The position numbers and the translations under genes are program-made. A stretch of DNA of 63,065 nucleotides. It comes from Stentor coeruleus (Eukaryota; Ciliophora; Heterotrichea; Heterotrichida; Stentoridae). Position 1 is the stretch's first letter. Every line of letters starts with the position of its first letter. Below are positions 54,266-63,065 of the stretch, piece by piece. The notes under the pieces are model-generated. The model did not search any database, had not been told where the DNA came from, and worked only from the letters and a program-made list of their open reading frames with translations. Where the stretch lies: contig MPUH01000350.1 in the NCBI GenBank assembly GCA_001970955.1, positions 1-63,065 of the forward strand, in the 5' to 3' direction.

Positions 54266-55210
54266 TTAAACATCAATCCACTTAATTCTTATACCGTTTT
54301 TCCATTCACCTTTTTTAGATGTTGTGCTGTTTATGTTCATATTCCCAATCCCATGTCTTTTCCCATTCATCCATCCTCCTATATAAACTTTTCCATCTGG
54401 CCATGTGAGTTTTCCTTGTCCCTGTTTTAAGTCATTAACAAATTCTCCTTCATAAATTCGACCATTTGGCCAGAAAAATGTCCCTTTTCCATGCATTTTA
54501 CTTTCGACCCATTCACCTTCATATTTACGCCCATCACTCCATTCGTATCGACCAAAACCATGGATGTTGTTATTGAAAAATTCTCCTTGATATGTACTCC
54601 CATCACGCCACCAGAATGTCCCTTTACCGCATTTAACCCCATTTTTGAAGTCGCCGATATATTCAGCACCATCTGGCCATAATTCTTTACCATTACCTTC
54701 TTGCTTTGATTCAACCCATTGACCATCATATTTTGCCCCGGTATGACTTGAAAGAACCCCTAATCCATTAATCTTCCCATTTTCAAAGTTCCCTATATAG
54801 TAATCTCCGTTTATATGTATCATTCTCCCCTTTCCACACAAAACTCCATCTTGCCAGTATCCTTCAACCAAATTTCCATCCTTATAAATTTTAATCCCTC
54901 TTCCAGAAGGTAGATTATTTATCGATTCACCAATATACAGACCATCATCTTGTTTAAAAGTTTTCCATTCTGTTATATCATCTTCATCTTCATCATCTTT
55001 ATCAAATTTATATCTCCCTAATGAGTCCCATACTTCTTTTATTACTGGAGGTACTTCATTTATATGATTCAGAATTGCATCTGAGAATTTTGGCGGGATT
55101 ATTGGTGCTGCTGATCCTTGGTTTTTTAAATCTAGCTTTTGTTTGCCTAAAGATTCTACTAGGACAGTTTTATCTTCTTCTGATTCACATTTGCAATTTA
55201 GTGAACCCAT
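54266..55210 (-). CDS. MORN-repeat protein with lipidation N-terminus
   Basis: 314 residues. The N-terminus MGSLNCKC fits myristoylation of Gly2 plus palmitoylation of Cys6/Cys8. From about 95 to 305 there are about nine MORN repeats (YIGES, YYIGNF, YDGQW, YIGDF, YQGEF, YEGEW, YEGEF, YIGGW), each followed by an N-G-K-G-x-G turn. MORN proteins organise membranes and cortical cytoskeleton in protists. The start codon lies in a repeated 40-bp stretch at an N-joint (55223), so its upstream region is uncertain. Followed by the tandem kinase gene 43 bp downstream. Confidence 0.92.
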   Translation of the reverse strand: MGSLNCKCESEEDKTVLVESLGKQKLDLKNQGSAAPIIPPKFSDAILNHINEVPPVIKEVWDSLGRYKFDKDDEDEDDITEWKTFKQDDGLYIGESINNLPSGRGIKIYKDGNLVEGYWQDGVLCGKGRMIHINGDYYIGNFENGKINGLGVLSSHTGAKYDGQWVESKQEGNGKELWPDGAEYIGDFKNGVKCGKGTFWWRDGSTYQGEFFNNNIHGFGRYEWSDGRKYEGEWVESKMHGKGTFFWPNGRIYEGEFVNDLKQGQGKLTWPDGKVYIGGWMNGKRHGIGNMNINSTTSKKGEWKNGIRIKWIDV

Positions 55211-55263
55211 TTATTTTTTTGCNATTCACATTTGCAATTTAGTGAACCCATTTATTTTTTTGC
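55183..55263. repeat. 40-bp exact duplication around an N (assembly joint)
   Basis: 55183-55222 and 55224-55263 are identical, with N at 55223. The copy contains the MORN gene's first codons and its upstream bases; the true sequence probably has one copy. Confidence 0.9.
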
Positions 55264-55873
55264 TAGTTTTGTCAAGAGGTTTTTTGATAAGTTTTTATAT
55301 AGTAAATGAGAGGAGTTTTTTTATTGAAATGGGTGTTAGGGTGTTAGTTTTATTAAGAGTATTTTTGGATTTATAGGGAAATTATGTTGTGATTTTAGAT
55401 TTTTTTGAGGTTTTAAAGAGTTTTTAATAAGAAAAGTTTTTTGGGTTTAGTGATAGTTTAGATAAAGGATTATTTTGGCATAGTTATTATTTTAAGGATG
55501 AAGAGATTTGGAAGAATTTTAATTATGGATTGGAGATTTTTGGGATTTTGAGAATCATGAGAAAATTTATAGGGTATTTGGAGAGCTTTAGGTAAAGTGA
55601 TTTGCTTTGAATTTTTGAAAGAAAATTATTATTGGAAATGAGTTAGGGTTTCGATAAAATATATGTTGATAAAATCTATAATGTTTTATGTGATTTTCTC
55701 ATCAAAGCATAGTATTTCCATTTATAAAACCACAGACAGATTATAGAAAATCTTAAAGAGACAAATCCAAAAGGGTAAAATTATTAACTTGACTAACGAA
55801 CTTTATAAATCTTAAAGAGACAAATCCAAAAGGGTAAAATTATTAACTTGACTAACGAACTTTATATGTAAAA
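55211..55873. other. Divergent intergenic region with assembly joint and 59-bp duplication
   Basis: Holds the N joint and the 55748-55865 tandem repeat ending 8 bp before the next ATG. G/T-rich in the middle. No gene. Confidence 0.65.
55748..55865. repeat. 59-bp exact tandem duplication
   Basis: Copies 55748-55806 and 55807-55865 look identical and lie directly upstream of the four-exon gene's start codon. Could be real promoter duplication or unmerged assembly overlap. Confidence 0.8.
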
Positions 55874-57772
55874 ATGAATAAAATATCTACTGGGTCATAC
55901 CTTGAAGACCTATTAACAACTAATGATTCTCAAAAGCAGAGCACTTACCTTTTTACCCAGCGCCTACAGATAAAAAAGCAAAAACTTGCAACATTGCCAA
56001 CCTTTGAAACACTTGAATCACTTAAATTGTATTACAAAAAGCTTAAAAACATCAATCATAAAAAAGAACTCAAAATCCTACAGCTTCAAGAAGAGATTCG
56101 TCTAATAAACTCTATCCCCTCAGAAAACTCAAGAACTAAACGGATGCTTATCCATAATGACAAAGAAAAACTGCAAAATACCATTTCATCCTGCGAAAAA
56201 AACGCAGATCACGAACTTGAAATGAACTTCCAACTACAAAGTATGCGTCAACGAGAACTCTTACAATTAGTAAAAAATATCTAGGAAAAACTACAAGAAA
56301 ACAATACAAAAAGCAGAGATTTTTACCTACAAGTCTGTGCGGAATATGAAAAATTGAGAAATATGACATCAAATGCAAATAATTTAGGTTATTCGGCCCA
56401 AGGTGCTTTAGATGATTATGAAAAATTCAAACAACAAGAATCGAAAAGTATGAAGAAAAGGATTAAACAAAAGAAAAATGAAGTCTTCGAACTGTGTGAA
56501 ACAATTAAAAGCATTAGAGCTAAATCTGAAGAAAGGATAAGAAAATATGATGAAAAAAATAAGAAAAATGCAGAACTTAGGGATGAACTAATTAGAAAAG
56601 TTGAAGAAACTGAGAAGATGCCGAATAGATGTATTAGAGAAGTACTGAATTTATATAAAAGTCAATTTAAGGTTATTTTTGAGTAGGACTTATATAGGAA
56701 ATTAGGATTGAAGGATATGATAACGAATGAGAATATTGAATGTGTGATTAAGGCTATGAATATGTACAATTTTAGAGATGGATCATTAAGTGAAAGATAC
56801 TTTTTTTTGTCTCAGTGCCATTTGAGGAAAATTGAAGAGTTCAACATGACAATTAAAGAGCTTTCAAGTATAACTGATATTGAAAAAAAAGAAAATCTCG
56901 GGTCAACTTTACCATTAACATTCAACATGCAGCGAACTCAAGACTATCCTGATAAAAGTGATGAACTCATAGAAAAACTTCTTTTAAAAGCTTACACCGA
57001 AACTTACGCCATGGGTCACCGAATCATAAAGTTTATCATAAACATAAAAAATATCTCCAGCCTTTCATCCAGGATCTACCCAAACTACAAAAAACTCAAA
57101 AACCTAATCTTCAACGAAAACAAAAAAGGTCGTAAAACCCTTCTCAAAGCTATAACTCAAACAACCCAAGCCCCAGAACCTTTAGAAAGCTTAACAAAAT
57201 CCAAATTAAATATTTACCAAGAGTATCTAAAGCATTATCCAAACGATATTTCCAATGCTTTATTCATCCAAAACATTATAAAAAGTGTAATTCTTATATA
57301 GTCCCCAATACTAAGTTTCATAATAAACTCTAAAATCTTTGAAAACTTCCTCATCTTCTCAAATCCTTTACAAGAAATCCCTTTATTAATAAAAGATTCC
57401 TATCAAATATTCTCAGAACAATATGCTAATATTATAAAAGCTTTAAATGATATATTAGAAGATGCGAGAAATAGTCAAGTTGATGACCCTGCTTGTAATG
57501 AGAATGTTGAATTTACAAGGAGAAAAGGTGTTCAAGTGAGAAATTCGATTATTTTTTCTGGGCCTGGGCTAAACAGTTCAATTGCCACAAAGAAAGTGAA
57601 AAAAATTACTAGAGATACTCAGGGTGAATTAGCAAGTTTAAGAAATGTTAGGGAAAAAATTGATAGTTTAAAACGATACCACTTCCGAGCCACTAAATCC
57701 GAATCATCATTTAAAAACCCTTTGCGTCTTAATTGTTCTCAAAAACTTTTAATCCCCTTAAGTAAAAAGTAA
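55874..57772 (+). CDS. Coiled-coil protein, four exons
   Basis: Segments 55874-56269, 56285-56682, 56698-57286 and 57302-57772, each separated by a 15-nt intron, give 617 residues in one frame. All three introns remove a stop codon. The first ~260 residues are coiled coil (e.g. KSMKKRIKQKKNEVFELCE), followed by a helical block (LSERYFFLSQCHLRKIEEF) and a Lys/Ser-rich tail. The layout recalls outer-arm dynein docking-complex or other ciliary CCDC proteins, but similarity is too weak to name it. The stop lies 22 bp before the transportin-like start. Confidence 0.82.
56270..56284 (+). other. 15-nt spliceosomal intron
   Basis: GTAAAAAATATCTAG, phase 0. Contains an in-frame TAG (exon frame) that splicing removes. 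Confidence 0.9.
56683..56697 (+). other. 15-nt spliceosomal intron
   Basis: GTAGGACTTATATAG, phase 2; removes an in-frame TAG. Confidence 0.9.
57287..57301 (+). other. 15-nt spliceosomal intron
   Basis: GTAATTCTTATATAG, phase 0; removes an in-frame TAG. Confidence 0.9.
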
Positions 57773-57794
57773 CACTCCATAACTCCTAATAAAA

Positions 57795-60591
57795 ATGTAT
57801 CAAAGTCGTGAAGTCTCTGAATATATGCAGACCTTCCTGACCAGTGCTAATGAAGTCCAACGTACTTCTGCTCATAATTATCTAATATCCTTCCAAGCTT
57901 CAACTGAAGCATGGAGTATATGCCGTGAACTTATGGTTCCATCAACCCCACAGATTCCTCTTTTATTATCCTCACAAATCTTCTATAAAAAACTCCAAAC
58001 TGAGCTTACAAGTCTGAGTAACTCTCAAAAACTCGAACTTAAAAATTACTTAGTTTCATTAGTACAATTAGATTTCTCATATCCTCAAATGCAAAGAAAA
58101 ATATGTCAATGTATTGCCCTTGTAGGGATTGTTGGGATACAAACGTATTGGGAAGACTTTTTGGTTGATATATTGAGAATTACACGATTAGAAATCATGC
58201 TGGATATAATCGATTGTGTTCCTTTTTGCCTTGAAGAATATGTACTGTCAAAAAAAACAGTAGAAATGGTCAAAAGCAAAATCAGGGAAAACATCCAAAG
58301 TATAATGGAAGTTTTATATCTAATTATAAAAGAAAAAGGTTACATTGTCCAAGTTCTTGAGATTATAAAAAATTGGCGCATTATCACTTTGCCTATATTC
58401 TCCCACAATGGACTTTTTGAAGTGATTATTGAGTATATGAGAAAATGTGATGAAGTTTTTCCTCAAATTTGTGAAGCTTTTTGTAATACTCTTAATACTT
58501 GCCCTTATGCTCAACTTCTACAACAAGGAAGATTTAAAGGATCAGTTGGAGCTTATACTGCGTTAATACCCCAGCCGGATTTACAAAATTTATTGATTTT
58601 ATTACAAATGATTGTTGAATTACCATTTTTAGAAGCTGGAAATAAAGCTGTGCAAAAAGCTGGGAGTGAATTGGTTATTGCTTTTGCTACAAATTTTATG
58701 TTTTTTTTCTTGGAACCGATGAAACTTTGGGAAAAAATAAGAGATGTGATTGGACATCAGAATTTAAGTGTTGTTATGAATGGGATTGAGTTTTACTTTT
58801 CGTTTAAGGAGGTTGTTGTGAATTTAGGTGAGTTGCCTTGGCATGTTTTTGACTGGCTTTTTGTGTGTGTTAGAGCTTTGGCCTTAAGGTGCAAGTTTTC
58901 ATCCTACGATTTCTTCATGGCCGCTCTCTCACAAAAAAGTGAAGATGAAGACATTGGGTTCATGCAATTCCGTATATCCGCCGAGGACGTTTTTTACGCT
59001 GTATTCCTTATCTTCGAAAAGCATCATCCAGAAAAAGGTCGAGGTCTTATCAAGCAACTTGGAAATCTCTTATCTTTACAAGACGAGATGAGTATGGAAG
59101 TTTTTATATTCATGATGCGAAGTATGCTTTTAGGAATCAGTGATTATAACGAATGGTCTTTATTACAAGATGTAATGCATAATCAGGGTATTAATTGAAT
59201 GTCTCAATATGCCAACTCATCCACTAGTCGTCAAATCTTTAATTTTCTTTATAAGTGATATTGGTGGATATTTCAAAAACTTCCCAACATTGCTTTCAAC
59301 ATCAATAAATTATGTATTAGCCAATGGACTTCTCAACATTCCAAACAGTAAGTTTTATATTGACTCTAATGCTATTGAATGCCTCAGAAACCTCTCTTGT
59401 GAATGTCTTGATTATTTTTCATCAGAAATCATATATAAAATACTACAAACTAGTGAAACTATTATTAGTAATGTTTCATCAACTAATGGAGATAAACTTA
59501 TTGAAACAGTTATGAATAGTATATCCAAATTACCTGAAGTTGAAAAACTTCAGTGTCAAAGAAAACTCTTAACTTTTTTACTTAGAGAATTACAATCATC
59601 ATCTCCACTTGGACTTCAATCACAACCACAAGTTTTTCTTAAAAGCATAATTCTTATCTCATCAGCTTATGGTACTTTAACTGAAGAATCAAGTAAAGAT
59701 GTTTGGGGTAATTTACAAGATATTATCTTATTATCAATTGAAGAAAGTCTTAAAATGCTAAATGTATATAAAAACTCAGAAAATATTCTAAATGCAGTTT
59801 ATTCTTTATTTAAAAGGATTATAAAAGTTTGCTCAATATATGCTGATTGTTTTTTTATAAACATTTGTGAAGCTGTTTTAAGTTTGTATGAGCATGGTAA
59901 AGAAGATGGTATGGGTGTTATGTTGATAGGAATATCTTTATTGTTTAATGAAGAAAAAACTAAATTGTGGCTTAATGAAAATTATATGAGGATTTATAAT
60001 ATGTTGTCTAATTCGATTGGTATTTGTCAGTCACCTGATACAATTGCCACGTTTTTTGATTTTCAAAGTAAATTGTTGGAAGCTGGGATGGGTTTGGTTT
60101 ATAATACATTGATGCAGACTTTACAGATAACTTCTTTGGTTGTTAGTAAGGCTACAGATAGGAATTCATCAAAAGCGTTGTTGAATTTTTGTTGTATGGT
60201 ATTTTCTAGGAGGTTAGAAGAATTAGCTCCGATTGTTGTGTTGTTGACAATAGATTTTGTATGTGCTTTGGGTGTTATTAGTATTAATAGCTTTCAGACT
60301 TTGGCTAGTGTTTTTATCAATTTCAGAAAGAATTATAATGGGGAGTTTGTTAAAGGATTGACGCAGGGTCTTTCGAGCGATATTTATACACAATTAACAC
60401 CTAACGAAAAAGATCGTCTATTGTTTTGCTTCGTTAATCTTAGTATAGACACAATACAGCAAATGAAGCAACTTCTTGTCACCACAGGGAATATATTAAA
60501 AGGCCAAGCAAGCTTTGATGCAATAATTGCAACAGAAATAGCAGTTAATTCAAAAAACATCAAGCGCACGAATATAGAAATCGCTAATTAA
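57795..60591 (+). CDS. Transportin-3/importin-13-like nuclear transport receptor, frameshifted
   Basis: Two ORFs (57795-59198 and 59209-60591) form one karyopherin of about 930 residues, the usual TNPO3 length. The N-terminal part (EYMQTFLTSANEVQRTSAHNYL, SLVQLDFSYPQMQRKICQCIALV) and the C-terminal part (HPLVVKSLIFFISDIGGYF, a HEAT hairpin, through to QMKQLL) match the beta-karyopherin helical repeats. A candidate 15-nt intron (59172-59186) lies at the join, but a one-base shift remains: dropping one base of the GGG at 59186-59188 plus splicing gives a continuous frame. Role: nuclear import of SR-type splicing factors. Confidence 0.85.
59172..59186 (+). other. Candidate 15-nt intron at the frameshift junction
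   Basis: GTAATGCATAATCAG has T9 and A10 like the six firm introns, but removing it leaves a TGA at 59196-59198, so it needs a one-base correction next to it. Confidence 0.6.
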
Positions 60592-61017
60592 TCTTCATTT
60601 CATCTCATTTATTTTAAGATTATTTTAAAATGGTTAAGTATTGATAATAGTATTTAAACAACAAAATTATAGGACAACTCACATTTTGAAAATGCAAAGT
60701 AAATAAATGTGTTTCAATTCATTAAATAATCAAATCTTTATATTATCCTATCTTATAACCTCTAAATCTTCCTCGAAATCAAAAACTAAAAAAAAAATTA
60801 TTATCTACTAAATACCTTTGTCATAGCCAAACACCCAATAAATCCTAACCCTTATCAAATCCTAAAATAAAAAATCATAAAACCTAAATTTCAGGATATC
60901 AAAATTCCTCCTACCAATAATATCAAAAATCCTCAATATCTTCTCCTTCATCTATTTCAATCATATCCAATTGAACCTCCAAACTAAACCTCAATCATCT
61001 AAAAAAACTCTAATCTA
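60592..61017. other. Convergent intergenic region
   Basis: 426 bp, AT-rich, C/A-rich right side. No ORF or repeat. Confidence 0.6.
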
Positions 61018-61791
61018 TTACTCAGTCTGACTAGATACTATAGTCACAGTCCCATCTTCATTTACTATAACTTCTTGATCATCAGTAGCAAATAATATTT
61101 TCTGAATATCCAAAACAGCCTTATTATTTTGTCCTTCAAAATGATCACAAAACAACTCAATCGACCTAAGTTTGCCAAAATAAAAATCCCTTTCTTTTTC
61201 TATAGTCCCACTATTTATTTTCAATTCGGCTATTTGTTTTTCTGAAGCATTAACCCCTCCACCTAAATGTTTAGGTTTTGCTTGGGGTTTTGGTGCGGGC
61301 GTAGTTTTAAGTTTTTCAGTTGATTTTTCTATTGAACGAGCAACGGGAGCTGCTCCAGCTTTTCTTTCGCATGCATCCCATAGAGTTTTAACACCTTTAC
61401 GTCTTTCTATTGCATTATAATCAGCACCACCACGACAATTTAAATCAAAAAAACGCTTAAACCACTGCATAAACTCAAGATTGTCTTGATATTTAGCTTT
61501 GATAAGTTTCTCTACTTCTATATGCTTGTGCACATTTTGCTTTTCGAAAGCTTGTTGGAGAAGTTTATAATTGTTTACAAATTCATGTTCGTATTTCACC
61601 CCCCAATTTATTTTGTTCATTGGGATACATCCTGGGTACATGACATCCATAATCTGGCAATACGCTGCAGCAGAAGCCATTTGTTCAACTTTAGTAATAG
61701 TCAAACATAACAAACTATTTACCCAAGTCAACAGTTCTGATTTAGATACAAAAAAAGCCCCGTCCATCATGCCGAAATTTTCATTTGCCAT
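61018..61791 (-). CDS. EB1-family microtubule plus-end-binding protein
   Basis: 257 residues: an N-terminal calponin-homology domain (about 13-128: ELLTWVNSLL, YCQIMDVMYPGCIPMNKINW, KYQDNLEFMQWFKRFFD), a basic Pro/Lys linker, and an EB-homology coiled-coil domain (about 185-240, ERDFYFGKLRSIELFC). The terminal EEY/F motif found in animals is absent (ends SSQTE). It tracks growing microtubule ends and recruits +TIPs. Start context TTAGAGTATGGC. Confidence 0.95.
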   Translation of the reverse strand: MANENFGMMDGAFFVSKSELLTWVNSLLCLTITKVEQMASAAAYCQIMDVMYPGCIPMNKINWGVKYEHEFVNNYKLLQQAFEKQNVHKHIEVEKLIKAKYQDNLEFMQWFKRFFDLNCRGGADYNAIERRKGVKTLWDACERKAGAAPVARSIEKSTEKLKTTPAPKPQAKPKHLGGGVNASEKQIAELKINSGTIEKERDFYFGKLRSIELFCDHFEGQNNKAVLDIQKILFATDDQEVIVNEDGTVTIVSSQTE

Positions 61792-61859
61792 ACTCTAAAA
61801 TATATCATCCTATAAAAGCTGAATCTTTATATAAACTCATATAATTTTATACAATTTTA

Positions 61860-62264
61860 CTACTTTGATTGATTACTATAAAATACTGAAGAGCATGATT
61901 TATCAGTTTCAGCTGTTCTATCAATTTTGTCTATTAAATTGAATGATTTATCACAAAAATTACTTGATACAACCCTTAACCTTGGGGAATGACTAACTTT
62001 AAATGACTCATCAAGGCTGATAGATTTCCTTTTCTTTGTTAAGGTTTTTACTTTTGTTGAAAGCTTTTTTTCATAAACTTCTAAGGGTTTGTCAAGTTTT
62101 TCTATGCAATTTTCAATAGGGTCTCGTGATTCGTTTTTAAACATTTGGTTCCCTGATAACATATCGAATTTTTTCGATGGCTCCGATAATAATTCTTGAG
62201 TATTTGTGGACCCACAGTCCATACATGATAATATCCCACCCCCACCACTACAAGATTGTCCCAT
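61860..62264 (-). CDS. Small protein with myristoylation/palmitoylation-type N-terminus
   Basis: 134 residues starting MGQSCSGGGGILSCMDC: Gly2, Ser4 and Cys5 fit N-myristoylation plus palmitoylation. The rest is disordered with basic Ser-rich clusters (KKRKSISLDESF), candidate kinase sites. No domain found. Start context TTTATAATGGG. Confidence 0.7.
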   Translation of the reverse strand: MGQSCSGGGGILSCMDCGSTNTQELLSEPSKKFDMLSGNQMFKNESRDPIENCIEKLDKPLEVYEKKLSTKVKTLTKKRKSISLDESFKVSHSPRLRVVSSNFCDKSFNLIDKIDRTAETDKSCSSVFYSNQSK

Positions 62265-62732
62265 TATAAATAGAATTATTTTCTTTGACGCTAGGATTTT
62301 TGATAGAAGGTTTTAGGCTGATTTGAAGGATTTAGACTGGGAAAAAAAGTTTTTTTAGGTTTCTGTGGGTGTTAGGGTTTGATGATATAAGCATTGAAAG
62401 GATTTTATGTTTAGTGAGGATGGAGAAAGTATTGGATTAGTTAGAAGGATTAGGAATGATGAAGAAGGTTAAGAGAAATAGTGAAGAAAATGAGAAGGGA
62501 GGTGGGATATTGAAAATAATTTAAGATTGGAAAGTTTTAAGTTGGAAATGCTGATTGGAATGATAAATAAAAGATATGCAGATAATGTTAGGGGAAATTG
62601 ATGGAGATGTGGGATTTGAGATGATTTTTATGTGGTTTGAATAGTTTTTTAGAATGGAAGTATGGCTATGATTGTTGTTTTTATGCTTTAGTCATAAATT
62701 ATATATGAAAATGATTTATTTGAAAAATTTAA
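62265..62732. other. Intergenic region, nothing identified
   Basis: G-rich on the plus strand throughout, no ORF. It separates the last gene from a mobile-element fragment. Confidence 0.6.
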
Positions 62733-63065
62733 GATTTAGAACTGATCAGAATCATTTATGAAGAAAAAATTGACATACTTGGACTTTGTGAGACATTGCT
62801 TGGAAAAGATGACATTGCACCGCAGTTTCCAGGATATAAGTGGATAGGAGAAAACGGAACCAGAAAATCCAAAGGAGTTGGAATATATGTAAATGAAAGC
62901 ATTGGTAATATAAACAAAATATACTGGAACCCTGACGAAGCTGAACCAGGCAGATTAACAGCAATGACTTACAAAAAAATCGCCTTCATTGAAGCCTACG
63001 CACCAGTCAATAGTGCAAAAAAGAAAAGCCGAGAAGAATTCTACCAAAACCTACTGGACTTAATT
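62733..63065 (+). mobile_element. LINE-type endonuclease (EEP) domain fragment, truncated at the window end
   Basis: 111 codons open to the last base, with no ATG near the start and a TAA just upstream (62730-62732). The product contains KIDILGLCET (the ILGLxET block with the metal-ligand Glu), PGYKWIGENG, KGVGIYVNES and FIEAYAPVNS with REEFY downstream, all in the order of the endonuclease/exonuclease/phosphatase domain of non-LTR retrotransposons. The absent start suggests 5' truncation or an upstream exon outside the readable frame. Reverse transcriptase would be expected further right. Confidence 0.85.

Noticed and set aside
55874..57772. Four small genes
   Set aside because: Each gap fits one 15-nt intron with T9-A10, all in the same frame.
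121..62264. UGA read as tryptophan throughout (Blepharisma-like code)
   Set aside because: Conserved tryptophans in PP2A, EB1 and the USP are TGG, and long ORFs have no in-frame TGA. The piggyBac TGA lies in a pseudogene.
1..63065. tRNA, rRNA or other structured RNA genes
   Set aside because: No cloverleaf, T-loop consensus or GC-rich stem candidates seen by eye; a covariance search could still find some.

Overview
The window looks like somatic (macronuclear) DNA of a heterotrich ciliate close to Stentor. Four signs support this: very AT-rich sequence; tightly packed genes on both strands; spliceosomal introns that are all exactly 15 nt; and uninterrupted ORFs under the standard code. The gene content is ciliate-like (KIF6-type kinesin, EB1, MORN, EF-hand and many coiled-coil proteins, a leishmanolysin, expanded kinases). 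The species assignment is an inference from these features; no database was searched.

I support 37 protein-coding genes. Left part (1-13 kb): a divergent E2 ubiquitin-conjugating enzyme, two neighbouring USP-type deubiquitinase paralogues (one apparently catalytically dead), a 7-TM receptor-like protein, a GP63/leishmanolysin metalloprotease and a coiled-coil protein. Between the two USP genes lies a decayed piggyBac transposase. Middle left (13-27 kb): PP2A catalytic subunit, a coiled-coil gene in head-to-head arrangement with a KIF6 kinesin, a RecQ helicase, a lipid-anchor candidate, two tandem Cys-motif paralogues, a coiled-coil/basic protein and a PGGM-repeat protein with two WWE domains. 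Middle (27-43 kb): prefoldin 5, a YME1/FtsH-type protease next to RPA32, two small tandem genes (twin CX3C and thioredoxin-like), two genes ending in CaaX-like tails (one a pseudophosphatase), a long RAP-domain protein and two EF-hand proteins. Right (43-63 kb): coiled-coil genes, TRAPPC2L, a helical-repeat protein broken by a homopolymer frameshift, a MYND-Aurora-like kinase fusion, a pseudokinase-kinase tandem protein, a MORN protein, a four-exon coiled-coil gene, a transportin-3-like gene with a second frameshift, EB1, an N-terminally lipidated small protein and the start of a LINE-type endonuclease domain running off the window.

There is no operon logic. Neighbouring genes are mostly housekeeping or cytoskeletal and are linked only by compaction (gaps of 18-50 bp occur in divergent, convergent and tandem pairs). 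Genome-level signals stand out more than any single pathway. Introns share an invariant TA at positions 9-10. Thirty-six of 37 genes stop at TAA or TAG, only one at TGA. Start codons sit in a TATAAATG-like context. Plus-strand G/C skew flips from G-rich to C-rich in intergenic spaces whatever the direction of the flanking genes. Four N characters beside short exact repeats, plus two homopolymer frameshifts, show that parts of the assembly are unreliable.
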